Below, piece after piece: positions 45,211-53,403 of a DNA stretch of 64,000 nt. The stretch covers positions 61,266-125,265 of the forward strand of contig DASXQT010000015.1 of the NCBI GenBank assembly GCA_036507005.1. The letters run 5' to 3'. Each line of letters starts with the position of its first letter. Within the stretch, counting starts at the first letter, position 1. The stretch is from WS-2 sp036507005. Lineage in GTDB: Bacteria; Eisenbacteria; RBG-16-71-46. A program made the translations under genes and the position numbers. The notes under the pieces were generated by a model. It did no database searches. It was not told the DNA's origin and saw only the letters and a list, made by a program, of their open reading frames with translations.

Positions 45211-46159
45211 TGATCTCGGGTCCAACTCGATCCGAATGCTGGTCGCCGACCTGCCCTCCCGGGAGGACGGATCCGCGCTGGTCCAGGTCGTGACCCGCTC
45301 GGGCGAAGCCTGCCGTCTGGCGCGCGGGCTCGACCGCAGCGGGAGGATCGACGAGGAGATCGCCGAGCGCGCCGGCGGGATCGCACGCAGCTTCGCGGAG
45401 CGCGCCCGGGCCCTGGGGGCGGTTCACATCGTTTGCGGCGCGACGGCAGCCCTGCGCACGGCCCAGAACGGGCTTGAGGTCGCGGGCGCAATCCAGCGGT
45501 CGTGCGAGGTTCCGGTCCGGATCCTGTCCGGCGCCGAGGAGGCCCAGCTCGTCTACCGGGCCGTGGTGCTCGGGCTGGGGGGCGGAGCGCGGCGCAGCTC
45601 GTGCGTCGTCTTCGACCTGGGGGGCGGCAGCACCGAGGTGGTGAGCGGCGTCGGGGACCAGCCCGGGCGCTGGGTGAGCCTCCCGTTCGGAGCGGTCAGC
45701 CTCACCGAGCGCTACCTGGCCACCAACCCTCCGGCGGCCGGCGAGATCGAGCGGCTGAGGCAGGCGGTACGTGGCCAAATTATGCATGGATGTGCATATC
45801 TTCCGCCGCGAGCGCCACTCCTGGCCGGTGTGGGCGGGACGGTCACCCTGCTCGCGGCGTTGGAGCTGGACCTGCGGGTCTACGACCCCGCCCTGCTCGA
45901 GGGGCTGGCCATCACGCGTCCCCGCCTCCAGGCCATGATCGAGCGCCTGCTCTCCAGCAGCCACGAGGAGCGGCGAACCTGGCCGGTGGTTGGGGAGTCA
46001 CGCGCCGATATCGTCGTGGCCGGGGCCCTGGTGGTGGAGCTGCTCGCCGAGCGCTTCCCTTCCTCGGCGCTCATCTGCTCCACCCAGGGCCTCCGCTACG
46101 GTCTGGTCCGGCTGGCCGCGGAGGAAGTGCGGGGGCAGCGGACGGCGGGGGAGCAGTGA
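45194..46159 (+). CDS. Ppx/GppA-family phosphatase
   Basis: 321 residues, the length of a single Ppx/GppA catalytic module with no C-terminal HD domain. Motifs: VGAIDLGSNSIRMLVAD, ATAALRTAQN, LSGAEEAQLVYRAV, VFDLGGGSTEVV (ATPase-type phosphate loops) and the late VAGALVVELL. Members degrade polyphosphate or convert pppGpp to ppGpp; which applies is not visible. It shares an operon with the ArsR-type gene 11 bases upstream. Bases 45776-45805 are oddly AT-rich and hold a third operator-like site inside the coding region. Confidence 0.88.
   Translation: MRVGAIDLGSNSIRMLVADLPSREDGSALVQVVTRSGEACRLARGLDRSGRIDEEIAERAGGIARSFAERARALGAVHIVCGATAALRTAQNGLEVAGAIQRSCEVPVRILSGAEEAQLVYRAVVLGLGGGARRSSCVVFDLGGGSTEVVSGVGDQPGRWVSLPFGAVSLTERYLATNPPAAGEIERLRQAVRGQIMHGCAYLPPRAPLLAGVGGTVTLLAALELDLRVYDPALLEGLAITRPRLQAMIERLLSSSHEERRTWPVVGESRADIVVAGALVVELLAERFPSSALICSTQGLRYGLVRLAAEEVRGQRTAGEQ
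45783..45800 (-). promoter_or_regulatory. Third operator-like site, inside the phosphatase gene
   Basis: On the minus strand it reads GATATGCACATCCATGCA, 16 of 18 bases identical to 44613-44630 in the regulator's promoter, with core inverted repeat TGCAT-N4-GTGCA on the plus strand. A roadblock or autoregulatory site is possible. Confidence 0.45.
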
Positions 46160-46168
46160 AGTAATTCA

Positions 46169-46198
46169 TTGACCGTCCGGCCCGCCGGGCCCCATAAT
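46169..46198 (+). promoter_or_regulatory. Predicted promoter of the exported-peptide gene
   Basis: TTGACC (46169-46174), an 18-base spacer and CATAAT (46193-46198). The spacer contains the inverted repeat GGCCC-GCC-GGGCC (46179-46191), a possible operator. The leader of about 115 bases has a hairpin GACGC-AAT-GCGTC (46236-46248). Confidence 0.5.
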
Positions 46199-46320
46199 CC
46201 GGTCGGCAACCAGGGAAAAAACCAACGGTCCCCTCGACGCAATGCGTCAGTTTCCTCCGGCCGCACGAGGTAGTGTTCTTTGTTTTCTTTCACAGCCAGT
46301 CGTGGAGGGAGCGGCGGAAC

Positions 46321-46635
46321 ATGGTGAAGTGTCGCATCAGGCTCCTGGTCACGCTGATCCTCACCCTGGTGGCGACGGCCACGTTCTCGACGCTGAGCAG
46401 CGCCCGCACACATTCGAGCCCCGATGGCTCGGTGTCGGCGGCGCAGGCCGGCGGAGTGAAGGTGAAACCGGTCGCGCTCACCGGGGAGCCGGACCAGCCG
46501 CAGTCGCCACCTCCGCTTCATTTGAACGGCGGAGTCACGATCTCGGGCGACGGAACGCCGGGTGGCGACGTGTCGGCGATGGTCTGGTGGGTCAGCTGGA
46601 TCTGGGCGACGCTGTCCTGGAGAACAGCCCACTAG
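46321..46635 (+). CDS. Small exported peptide, Trp-rich C-terminus
   Basis: 104 residues with a clear signal peptide (CRIRLLVTLILTLVATATF, cleavage near SSA-RT at about 28). The mature part is Pro/Gly-rich (EPDQPQSPPPLHLNGG) and ends in an aromatic segment, SAMVWWVSWIWATLSW, with five Trp in 16 residues. No family recognised. GGAGGGAG lies about 10 bases before the ATG, deciding the start over an earlier in-frame ATG at 46273. It has its own promoter and a terminator that overlaps its last codons. The next gene encodes a TPR-type sigma54 regulator. Confidence 0.6.
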   Translation: MVKCRIRLLVTLILTLVATATFSTLSSARTHSSPDGSVSAAQAGGVKVKPVALTGEPDQPQSPPPLHLNGGVTISGDGTPGGDVSAMVWWVSWIWATLSWRTAH

Positions 46636-46663
46636 TTCGTCGTACGAGCCGAGGGGCTGTTTT
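46623..46663 (+). terminator. Terminator overlapping the end of the peptide gene
   Basis: AACAGCCC (46623-46630) pairs with GGGCTGTT (46654-46661), followed by TTTT up to 46663. The left arm covers the last sense codons. A second hairpin without T-run (GCGCTTCGT 46689-46697 with ACGAAGCGC 46707-46715) lies before the next gene. Confidence 0.55.
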
Positions 46664-46751
46664 CATCGGTAGGTTTCAAGAGCAGCAGGCGCTTCGTATC
46701 GAACCGACGAAGCGCTCAGCCGGTACTTAGGAATACAGAGGGTTCGGACAA

Positions 46752-49700
46752 GTGCAGCGAGCGATCCCCCCCGATCTGTCTCACGCTGGCCATTCCGCTT
46801 TGAGCGGAGCGCTGCAGCACGAGGCAGTCGGCGACTTGCATCTGGCCGCGGACAATTTCTCCGGCGCGGCGGAAGCCTACTCCGCAGCCCTGCGCGAGAT
46901 GGGCCTGGGCTTCCCGCGCGAGCGCTGCCGGGTCCTGCTGCGGCTCGCCGAGTCGCACATCCATCGCAGCGACTTCCAGGCCGCCCTGCCTCCTCTGCAC
47001 GAGGCCCGCCAGACCGCGCGCCTGCTGGGCGACCCGCGGATGCTCGCAGCCATCGCGGCGCGCTTCGCCGACGCGCTCACCGAGCTGGGCCGCTACCGCG
47101 CCGCACGCCGTTACGCGCTCTACGCCTACGGTGTGCTGCGCGACTCCGACGATCACCGCACGGTCGGCCAGGTGGGCGTGCGGCTCGGCATGTGCTGCGC
47201 GCGGCTCGGCCGCATGCCCGAGGCGATCGAGTGGCTCCAGAGCGCCGCCGCGACCTTCCGCCGCATCGACGACGCCGACGGCCTGGTCACGGCGCTCAAC
47301 AACCTGGGCATCGTCTACAAGAACCTCCGGGACTGGCGTGAGGCCACGCGCTTCCTCGAGCAGGCCCTGCGCCTCGACGAGCGCATGGGGCTGTTCGCGC
47401 GCATGCGAGCCCATTGCCAGAACCTGGGGCTGATCCGCCTCCACCTCGGGCAGTGGGACCTCGCGGAGGAGAACTTCCGCCAGTCGCTGCGGATCGGTCG
47501 CGAGACCGGCCACCAGCAGGGCGAGGCTGCGGCGCTGCTCGCGCTCGGGTTGCTGTGCCGGCGGAGGCGGCAGTTCGAGCGCGCCGAGGAGCACTTCGTG
47601 CGCGCCTTGGGGCTGGCGACGGACGTGGGAGCGATGCGCGAGGCGGCCCTGGCCCGCGAGTTCATGGCCGAGCTCGAGATCGACCGCGGGAACGCCGCCG
47701 GGGCGCTCGCCCTGCTCGAGCCGGCGCTCGACGAGGCGCGGCGCCAGGCGCCGGAGGGCGACCTGGTGCTCGAGCTCGAGACCCGTACCGGGCTCGCGCT
47801 CCTCCATCTGGGCCGCACCGACGACGCCCAGGCCCACCTCGTGCGCGGCGCGATCATGGCCCAGAAGCTCGGCGACCGCGTGGAGCAGGCGGTGGCCGAG
47901 CGCGCCCTCGCCCGCCTCGATGCCGCCCGCGGCGACGTCGCGGCGATGCAGGCCAAGCTCAGGGCCGCGGCCCAGTGCTTCGACGAGCTGGGGGAGACCT
48001 ACGAGCTCGCGGTGTCGCTCGCCGCCCACGGCCAGTACCTGTTCATCCTCCCGGCCAGCGCGCGCCTGCGCGAGCCGCTCGAGCCGGTGGCCGACGCCGC
48101 CAAGCGCGCGGCCACGATCTTCCGCCAGCTCGGCGTCCCGTCGCTTGCGGCCGAGGCGCTCCTCGTGCTGTCGCGGCTCGAGGCCGAGCGCGAGCACTTC
48201 GACCAGGCGCTCACCATCCTGGAGCAGGCGGAGCAGTGGCTCGCCGAGTGCGAGGACCCGGAGACCCGCGAGCGCGCCGAGACGCTGCGCCGCGAGCTCG
48301 AGCGCCAGTACGTGGCGGTGTCGCTCTCGACCTGCAACGAGTTCCGCGCGCTGGAGGAGGCCAACCGCCTGTTCCGCGAGACCGGGGACATGGACGGGCT
48401 GCTGAGCCAGGCGGTGCGCCTCGCGGTCGAGAACTCGGGCGGCGACCGGGGCTTCGTGGCGTTCAGCTCCGGCGGCAGCCGGCTCGACGTGGTGGCCCAG
48501 CACGGGCTGGGGCGCGAGCGTGCGCGCCGCGTGCTGCGCGTGATCGAGGGCGTGATCGGCAGCCGCATCACCGAGAGCGGCCCGCTGTTCTCGAGCCGCG
48601 TCATCGCCGACCCGCGGTTCAGCGCGGCGATCGTCGACGCCCTGGAGGGCGTCGGCTCCCTGGTGTGCGTGCCGCTCAACTTCCCGTCGCAGTCCATGGG
48701 ACTGGTGTACGTGGACCGGCTGAACGACAACCTGCTCGGCGCGTTCAAGCAGCGCGAGCTCAACCTGCTCGCGGTGCTCTCCAACAGCGCCGCGGTCGCC
48801 ATCGTCGAGGCCCAGCGCTCGGCGCTGCTGGAGGAGAACCGGCAGCTGCGCGACAAGCTGCGCCCCAGCCCGGGCACGGACCGCGTGATCTCGACCTCGC
48901 GCGAGATGGCCAGCATCATGAGCCTGCTCGCCAAAGTCGGCGGCAGCCAGGCCACCGTCCTGTTCATGGGCGAGACCGGCACCGGCAAGGGCCTGCTGGC
49001 CCACGTGGTGCACGAGATCTCGAGCCGCCGCGACCGGCCGTTCGTGCAGGTCAACTGCGCCGCGCTGCCCGAGGCCCTGCTCGAGAGCGAGCTCTTCGGC
49101 CACGTGCACGGCGCGTTCACCGGCGCGATGCGCGACAAAGCCGGCCTGTTCGAGGAGGCCGAGGGCGGAACGATCTTGCTCGACGAGATCGAGAAGATCC
49201 CCGAGTCGGTCCAGGCCAAGCTGCTCCACGTGCTCGATCGCGGCGAGATCCGCCCGGTGGGCGCGACGCGCACCAAGCGGGTGAACGCCCGCGTGATCTG
49301 CGCGACCGGCTGCGACCTGCGCGACCGGATCAAGGAGGGCCGCTTCCTCGAGGACCTCTACTACCGTCTCAACGACATCACGGTGCGGGTTCCCTCCCTG
49401 CGCGAGCGGCGCGAGGACATCCCGGTCCTGGCCGAGCACTTCCTGGCGCTGTTCTCGCGGCAGATGGAGAAGAATCTGCGCGGCTTCTCGCCCGGGGTGA
49501 TGCGGACGTTCCTCGAGCACGCCTGGCGGGGGAACGTGCGCGAGCTGGAGAAGACGGTGAAGCGCATGGTGGTGCTCGCCGAGGACGGGGACTCACTCGA
49601 CCTCGACCTGCTGCCGCCCGAGATGAGCGAGACCGTCGGGCCCGACGCCCAGAGGGCGAACGGGAAGTCGCTGCGCTCGAACATCTCCCAGCTCGAACGC

Positions 49701-49832
49701 CGCATGATCGCCGAGGCGCTGGATCGGGTGCGCTGGAACAAGGCGCGCGCGGCCCGCGAGCTGGGCCTCAGCTACCCCACGCTGCTCTCCAAGATCAGGA
49801 GCCTCCAGATCGAGCGCCGCAAGCGGACCTGA
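46752..49832 (+). CDS. TPR-GAF-sigma54 transcriptional activator
   Basis: 1026 residues. The first half (about 10-520) is a long array of helical TPR-like repeats (e.g. GLVTALNNLGIVYKNLRDW, AAALLALGLLCRRRRQFERAE). A GAF domain follows (about 545-700, LLSQAVRLAVENSGGDRGF to LLAVLSNSAAVAIVE), then the AAA+ sigma54-interaction domain with Walker A GETGTGKG, GAFTGA (VHGAFTGAMRDK), Walker B ILLDEIEK and R-finger region, and a Fis-type helix-turn-helix (RWNKARAARELGLSYPTLLSKI). It lacks a receiver, so the TPR or GAF part should sense the signal. GTG start behind GAGGG. A strong terminator follows. Confidence 0.92.
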   Translation: MQRAIPPDLSHAGHSALSGALQHEAVGDLHLAADNFSGAAEAYSAALREMGLGFPRERCRVLLRLAESHIHRSDFQAALPPLHEARQTARLLGDPRMLAAIAARFADALTELGRYRAARRYALYAYGVLRDSDDHRTVGQVGVRLGMCCARLGRMPEAIEWLQSAAATFRRIDDADGLVTALNNLGIVYKNLRDWREATRFLEQALRLDERMGLFARMRAHCQNLGLIRLHLGQWDLAEENFRQSLRIGRETGHQQGEAAALLALGLLCRRRRQFERAEEHFVRALGLATDVGAMREAALAREFMAELEIDRGNAAGALALLEPALDEARRQAPEGDLVLELETRTGLALLHLGRTDDAQAHLVRGAIMAQKLGDRVEQAVAERALARLDAARGDVAAMQAKLRAAAQCFDELGETYELAVSLAAHGQYLFILPASARLREPLEPVADAAKRAATIFRQLGVPSLAAEALLVLSRLEAEREHFDQALTILEQAEQWLAECEDPETRERAETLRRELERQYVAVSLSTCNEFRALEEANRLFRETGDMDGLLSQAVRLAVENSGGDRGFVAFSSGGSRLDVVAQHGLGRERARRVLRVIEGVIGSRITESGPLFSSRVIADPRFSAAIVDALEGVGSLVCVPLNFPSQSMGLVYVDRLNDNLLGAFKQRELNLLAVLSNSAAVAIVEAQRSALLEENRQLRDKLRPSPGTDRVISTSREMASIMSLLAKVGGSQATVLFMGETGTGKGLLAHVVHEISSRRDRPFVQVNCAALPEALLESELFGHVHGAFTGAMRDKAGLFEEAEGGTILLDEIEKIPESVQAKLLHVLDRGEIRPVGATRTKRVNARVICATGCDLRDRIKEGRFLEDLYYRLNDITVRVPSLRERREDIPVLAEHFLALFSRQMEKNLRGFSPGVMRTFLEHAWRGNVRELEKTVKRMVVLAEDGDSLDLDLLPPEMSETVGPDAQRANGKSLRSNISQLERRMIAEALDRVRWNKARAARELGLSYPTLLSKIRSLQIERRKRT

Positions 49833-49877
49833 GGCGAATTCTTTTTCACATCCGGACAGTAAAGAGATTTGATAATT

Positions 49878-49930
49878 AACCCCGTGTGGGGAGCGCAGAT
49901 ACCGAGAGCTCCCGCGGGGTTTTAAACTTT
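49878..49930 (+). terminator. Intrinsic terminator of the sigma54 activator gene
   Basis: Nested stems AACCCCG (49878-49884) with CGGGGTT (49915-49921) and GGGAGC (49889-49894) with GCTCCC (49908-49913), followed by TTTAAACTTTT. It ends the unit 46 bases past the stop. Confidence 0.85.
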
Positions 49931-50046
49931 TGTCAGAAACTGCCTTTCGAACCGGCCTCGCGGGGCTCCCGCCGACGGATGCCAAATCAGACGTAAGCGA
50001 TTGCGCGCCAGCGCGATCCATGAAAGCACATTGGCGCCCCGCACGG

Positions 50047-50062
50047 TGGCACGCTCAGTGCG
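50047..50062 (+). promoter_or_regulatory. Candidate sigma54 (-24/-12) promoter
   Basis: TGGCACGCTCAGTGCG keeps GG at -24 and GC at -12 with the correct 10-base gap and 13 of the conserved positions acceptable against TGGCACG-N4-TTGCA; the first T of the -12 box is G and the base after GC is G. The position next to a sigma54 activator gene and upstream of a structured, terminated stretch supports it. The overlapping inverted repeat CACGC-TCAGT-GCGTG is another possible reading. Confidence 0.4.
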
Positions 50063-50072
50063 TGTTGCAAGC

Positions 50073-50414
50073 CGTCGGAGGGGGGGGACCTCCAAAGTCC
50101 AGTGGTTCGCCACTGGGCCACTTTCTGGGCTAGCCGGTCGAGTGGAGGGTTCGGTCGAGAGGGTACGAGCCCCAGTCACTAGACAACGCACCGTCCTCTA
50201 CCACCGGCTAGCTTGGAAGTGCAGGCAGCACCAAGATTCGAGAATCCGACGGGTCGCGCGCAGAGGGGAAGGGCGCGGTCATCGCGCAGTCGTTTCTGTA
50301 GCCCCTCGATGGACCCGGAGCAGTGTCAGGGCACCGGTCGGTTCGCGTCGCAGGCCAGCACTGGGGGATGTCCAGGCTTGTAGCCGCGGGAAGTACCGAC
50401 CGGTGTCCTTTTTT
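50073..50414 (+). ncRNA. Candidate structured noncoding RNA, about 340 bases
   Basis: The 789-base gap 49833-50621 has no credible protein gene but strong structure. In order: GGAGG/CCTCC hairpin (50077-50093); CCAGTGG-TTCG-CCACTGG hairpin (50099-50116); a long arm GCTAGCCGGT (50129-50138) with ACCGGCTAGC (50203-50212), extended inward by GTGGAGG (50142-50148) with CCTCTAC (50195-50201); and a 14-bp terminator stem (50329-50342 with 50395-50408) followed by six T. A sigma54-like promoter precedes it. I compared it with RNase P RNA, tmRNA and 6S RNA signatures and found none. The 5' end is inferred from the promoter. Confidence 0.5.
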
Positions 50415-50621
50415 CGCACTGTGGCGCGCACCGCACACCTGCGACACCGCCGCACGCCCCACCGCGCCCCGCTCTCCTGCGCCCGTGGCGGCCGGCCCCC
50501 CGTCTTCGTTGCGGGCCATCGCCTTACCATCGCCCGTGAAAGCGCGGCCCGGCCTCCTGCTGCTGGCACACCGGTTGCCCTACTATCTCCACCAGGATTC
50601 GATCCGTGGAGGGCACCCGCA

Positions 50622-51443
50622 ATGATGATGCTCAGGCTGACGGCGCTGGCAGCGGCGCTGCTGATCGCGGGGTGCGACGACACCGCACCGCGCGACGTCG
50701 TTCCCCCCGCCGCACCGCGCGGGCTCACCAGCGTGACCGGAGACGGCGCGGCCCGCCTGTCGTGGCTCGCGAACACCGAGGCGGATGTCGCGGGCTACCG
50801 GATCTACAAGTCGACCTGCGCCAGGGGGCCGAACTGTCCCTACGATCGCGTCGGCATGACGGTGGGAACCTCGTTCGCCGTGCCGCTCAGCAACGGCGAG
50901 ACCTGGTACCTCGCCGTGGCCGCCTTCGACCGGGCCGGCAACGAGAGCGAGCTGAGCCGCGAGGACGTATTCGACACCCCGCGCCCCGCGGGCACCGGCC
51001 TCGCGCTGACCAGCTACACGACGGCGCCGGCCACCAGCGGCTACGACTTCTCGGCCTTCGCGGTGGTACCGTTCGACAGCCCCAACGCCGACATCGTGTT
51101 CGGCTTCGATGGTACCTTGTACCGCATGTACGCCAAATACGCCGACACCGACATCCAGGACGCCGGCTACACCTCGAGCCTCGACGAGGTGGACTTCGCC
51201 CCCGACCGGGGCTGGTCCGCCGACGGCACGGTCGAGCTGATCGAGGGACACAGCTACGTGGTCGCGGTCACCACCACGCACGTCAACTACGCGAAGTTCC
51301 GGGTGGTGAGCCTGAGCGCGAGCCCGGCGCGCGCGGTCGTCGACTGGGCCTATCAGATCGATCCCGACAACCGCGAGCTCAGGCAGGGCACGGCGCCGCG
51401 CGAGGGAGGCCGCGTGCCCCGGGCCTTCGCCGGGCTGCGGTGA
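50622..51443 (+). CDS. Lipoprotein with fibronectin type III domain
   Basis: 273 residues. Lipoprotein signal MMMLRLTALAAALLIAGC (Cys 18), then one FN3 domain (about 25-115: PPAAPRGLTSVTGDGAARLSW, VAGYRIYKS, WYLAVAAFDRAGNESELS) and a second beta-rich domain of about 150 residues with no family I recognise (YRMYAKYADTDIQDAGYTSS, HSYVVAVTTTHVNYAKFRVV). Three ATG codons in a row start the gene, behind GGAGGG; TACTAT near 50581 could be the -10 box. It is first of four envelope genes read together. Confidence 0.7.
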   Translation: MMMLRLTALAAALLIAGCDDTAPRDVVPPAAPRGLTSVTGDGAARLSWLANTEADVAGYRIYKSTCARGPNCPYDRVGMTVGTSFAVPLSNGETWYLAVAAFDRAGNESELSREDVFDTPRPAGTGLALTSYTTAPATSGYDFSAFAVVPFDSPNADIVFGFDGTLYRMYAKYADTDIQDAGYTSSLDEVDFAPDRGWSADGTVELIEGHSYVVAVTTTHVNYAKFRVVSLSASPARAVVDWAYQIDPDNRELRQGTAPREGGRVPRAFAGLR

Positions 51444-51452
51444 GGAGAAGCG

Positions 51453-51896
51453 ATGAAGCGCTGGACGCGGGGAGCGACGGTCGCCGCGGCGCTCGTGGCC
51501 CTTTCGGGCTGCGTGGCGGGCTTCCGGCTCACCACGATCGACAACGGGCTCGCCGATTCGAGCCGGCCCCAGGCCAGCTATTACTGCTATGATTGTCACC
51601 GCGATCGGTACTTCGACCCGTACTACGACTGGTGCGCCTATTACGGCTTCCGCTACGACTGGGCCGGGCATCCCGAAGCGGTGGCCCTCTACCGCGAGCG
51701 CTATCCGCGGATCAAGGAAGCGCACCCCGACTATGGCCGCTACCGTTATCGCGCCGGCTACCGCGGCACCCGGCGCTACCGCGAGCCCCGGAGCTACGAA
51801 GCGTGGCGCTCGGGGGAGGGAACGCGCACAGGAGAGCGTGCGAAGGACCGGGAGAAGAGGCCCGATCCGGACCGCCGCGATCCGGAGCGCAGGTAG
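51453..51896 (+). CDS. Lipoprotein with CYDCHR motif
   Basis: 147 residues: lipobox ALSGC (Cys20), then a Tyr-rich segment with C45-Y-D-C48-H49-R, FDPYY and C61, and a basic, Arg/Glu-rich tail that looks disordered. CxxCH is formally a heme c motif, but the protein is too short and lacks a visible Met ligand region, so a metal or disulfide site is as likely. The same CYDCHR...FDPYY..C pattern occurs in the next gene product. Gap to the FN3 gene is 9 bases, with GAGGAG as ribosome site. Confidence 0.6.
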   Translation: MKRWTRGATVAAALVALSGCVAGFRLTTIDNGLADSSRPQASYYCYDCHRDRYFDPYYDWCAYYGFRYDWAGHPEAVALYRERYPRIKEAHPDYGRYRYRAGYRGTRRYREPRSYEAWRSGEGTRTGERAKDREKRPDPDRRDPERR

Positions 51897-51960
51897 GATC
51901 GAGAGCCAGGGACGCGGGCGGGAAGCCCGGGGAATCCCTGCCGGAAGGAGCGTGATCACG

Positions 51961-53403
51961 ATGCTGAGGAGAGCGGGCTTGGTCGCCGCGCTGGCGCTGG
52001 TGCTGTCCCCCGGCGCCTCGCGGGCGCGCGGCCTCGCGGTCGAGGTGTGGACCGACCGCGGCAGCGACGCCGTCTACGAGCCGGGCGACCGCATGCAGGT
52101 CAAGGTGCGCAGCTCGGCCGATGCCTACATGATGGTGTACGAGATCGACGCCGAGGGCTACGTCCACGTGCTGTTCCCCGACCGGAGCGGCGCGGGGTTC
52201 CTGGAGGGGCGTCACACCTACCGCCTGCCTCCGGAGGACTCCGATGTCGAGCTCGTGGTCCAGAATCCGGTGGGCCAGGCCTACATCGTGGCGATCGCCT
52301 CGGTGGAGCCGTTCGACAAGCTGCCCTGGTACCTGCGGCCCTACAACGCCCAGGGCGAAGGGGTCGGCTACGTGGGCACTCCCGAGGGCGCTCCCGAAGA
52401 AGAGGAGGGGGTGACCGCGGAGGGGCGGATCGTGGGGGATCCCTTCGTGGCCATGGAGCGCATCCGGCGCCGGGTGCTCAAGGACGCCGAGGACGGCGAG
52501 ACCTTCTCGACCGCCTACACCTCGTACTACGTGCACCAGGCGGTGCGCTATCCGCGCTACGTCTGCTACGACTGCCATCGCCCCGGCCGCTGGGCGTGGT
52601 GGGACGGGTTCGATCCCTACTACTCGAGCTGCAGCACGTTCGACCTGCGGGTGAACTGGTCCTGGTTCTGGGGACCGAGCTACTGGTACGGGCACGTCCC
52701 GTACTTCGTGTACGTCTACCGCCCGACCTGCGGACCGCGCTACCGGTCTTACTACCAGCAGGGCATCTGGTACTCGTCGTGGGAGGGCTGGCCGCGCTGG
52801 AGCAGCCTGTGGGGCACGGGAACCCTCACCCGCTACAAGTCGCCTCCGCCGCCCGGCTACACTCCGCCCACGAAGTTCGGCAAGTGGAGCCCCGCCACGC
52901 CCGCGCCTCCTGGCTACCTCACCGAGAACGTGCGGCGCGGCCGCGCCGTCTCGCCCTTCCTTCCGGTGGGCCGGGGTTCGGAGGCCAGGGGTGACGAAGC
53001 CGGCGATGCGCGCGACCCGCGCTGGATCGGCGGCCTGCGCAAGCCGGCCGCGGACCGGCTGCCCGCGACCGGGCCCGTCGAGGAAGGGCGCGCCGAGCGC
53101 GGCCGGCCCTGGGTGGCCCCGCCGCGCGTCGAGCCCGAGCCGGCGATGAGGCCGCCCCGCGAGGAGTCGCGCACGCCGGCCGTCCAGGCGCCGCGCGAGG
53201 AATCGACGCCGCGCTACGTGCCGCGGCGTGAAGAGCGCCCCACGCCCCCGGCCCCGCGCGAGGAGCCTCGCGCCACGCCGCCGCGCCGCGAGTCGCCGCC
53301 GGCCCCGGCCGTCGCGCCGCGCGAGGAGCGCCCGAAGTCGGATCCGCCCGCGGACAAGCCCCGTGACCCGGGCTCGGGCCGCGCCCGGCGCCCCCGGCCG
53401 TGA
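51961..53403 (+). CDS. Exported DUF4384-domain protein with CYDCHR motif
   Basis: 480 residues with a signal peptide (LVAALALVLSPGASRA). Residues about 25-125 form a DUF4384-like domain (VYEPGDRMQVKVRSSADAYMMVYEID, HVLFPD, PVGQAYIVAIAS). Then comes C202-Y-D-C205-H206-R, FDPYY (217-221) and C224, matching the preceding lipoprotein, in a Trp/Tyr-rich stretch. The last 130 residues are Pro/Arg/Glu repeats (APREE, PPRREE) likely spanning the envelope. DUF4384 proteins are often surface or protease-associated; role unknown. GGAAGGAG precedes; a GTG at 51952 is an alternative start. Its stop overlaps the next gene (GTGA). Confidence 0.68.
   Translation: MLRRAGLVAALALVLSPGASRARGLAVEVWTDRGSDAVYEPGDRMQVKVRSSADAYMMVYEIDAEGYVHVLFPDRSGAGFLEGRHTYRLPPEDSDVELVVQNPVGQAYIVAIASVEPFDKLPWYLRPYNAQGEGVGYVGTPEGAPEEEEGVTAEGRIVGDPFVAMERIRRRVLKDAEDGETFSTAYTSYYVHQAVRYPRYVCYDCHRPGRWAWWDGFDPYYSSCSTFDLRVNWSWFWGPSYWYGHVPYFVYVYRPTCGPRYRSYYQQGIWYSSWEGWPRWSSLWGTGTLTRYKSPPPPGYTPPTKFGKWSPATPAPPGYLTENVRRGRAVSPFLPVGRGSEARGDEAGDARDPRWIGGLRKPAADRLPATGPVEEGRAERGRPWVAPPRVEPEPAMRPPREESRTPAVQAPREESTPRYVPRREERPTPPAPREEPRATPPRRESPPAPAVAPREERPKSDPPADKPRDPGSGRARRPRP

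Noticed and set aside
46716..49520. 934-codon open frame antisense to the TPR-sigma54 regulator
   Set aside because: Composition is that of a shadow frame in high-G+C DNA; the plus strand encodes well-defined domains.
50073..50414. RNase P RNA, tmRNA or 6S RNA
   Set aside because: I looked on both strands for the GAGGAAAGTCC and ACAGAA/GGCTTA elements of RNase P, the tRNA-like ends and tag of tmRNA, and the open-complex-like bulge of 6S, and found none.
51453..53403. Cytochromes c, from the CxxCH motifs
   Set aside because: Nothing else in either protein resembles a cytochrome fold and no Met or second His ligand region is evident, so I only note the motif.
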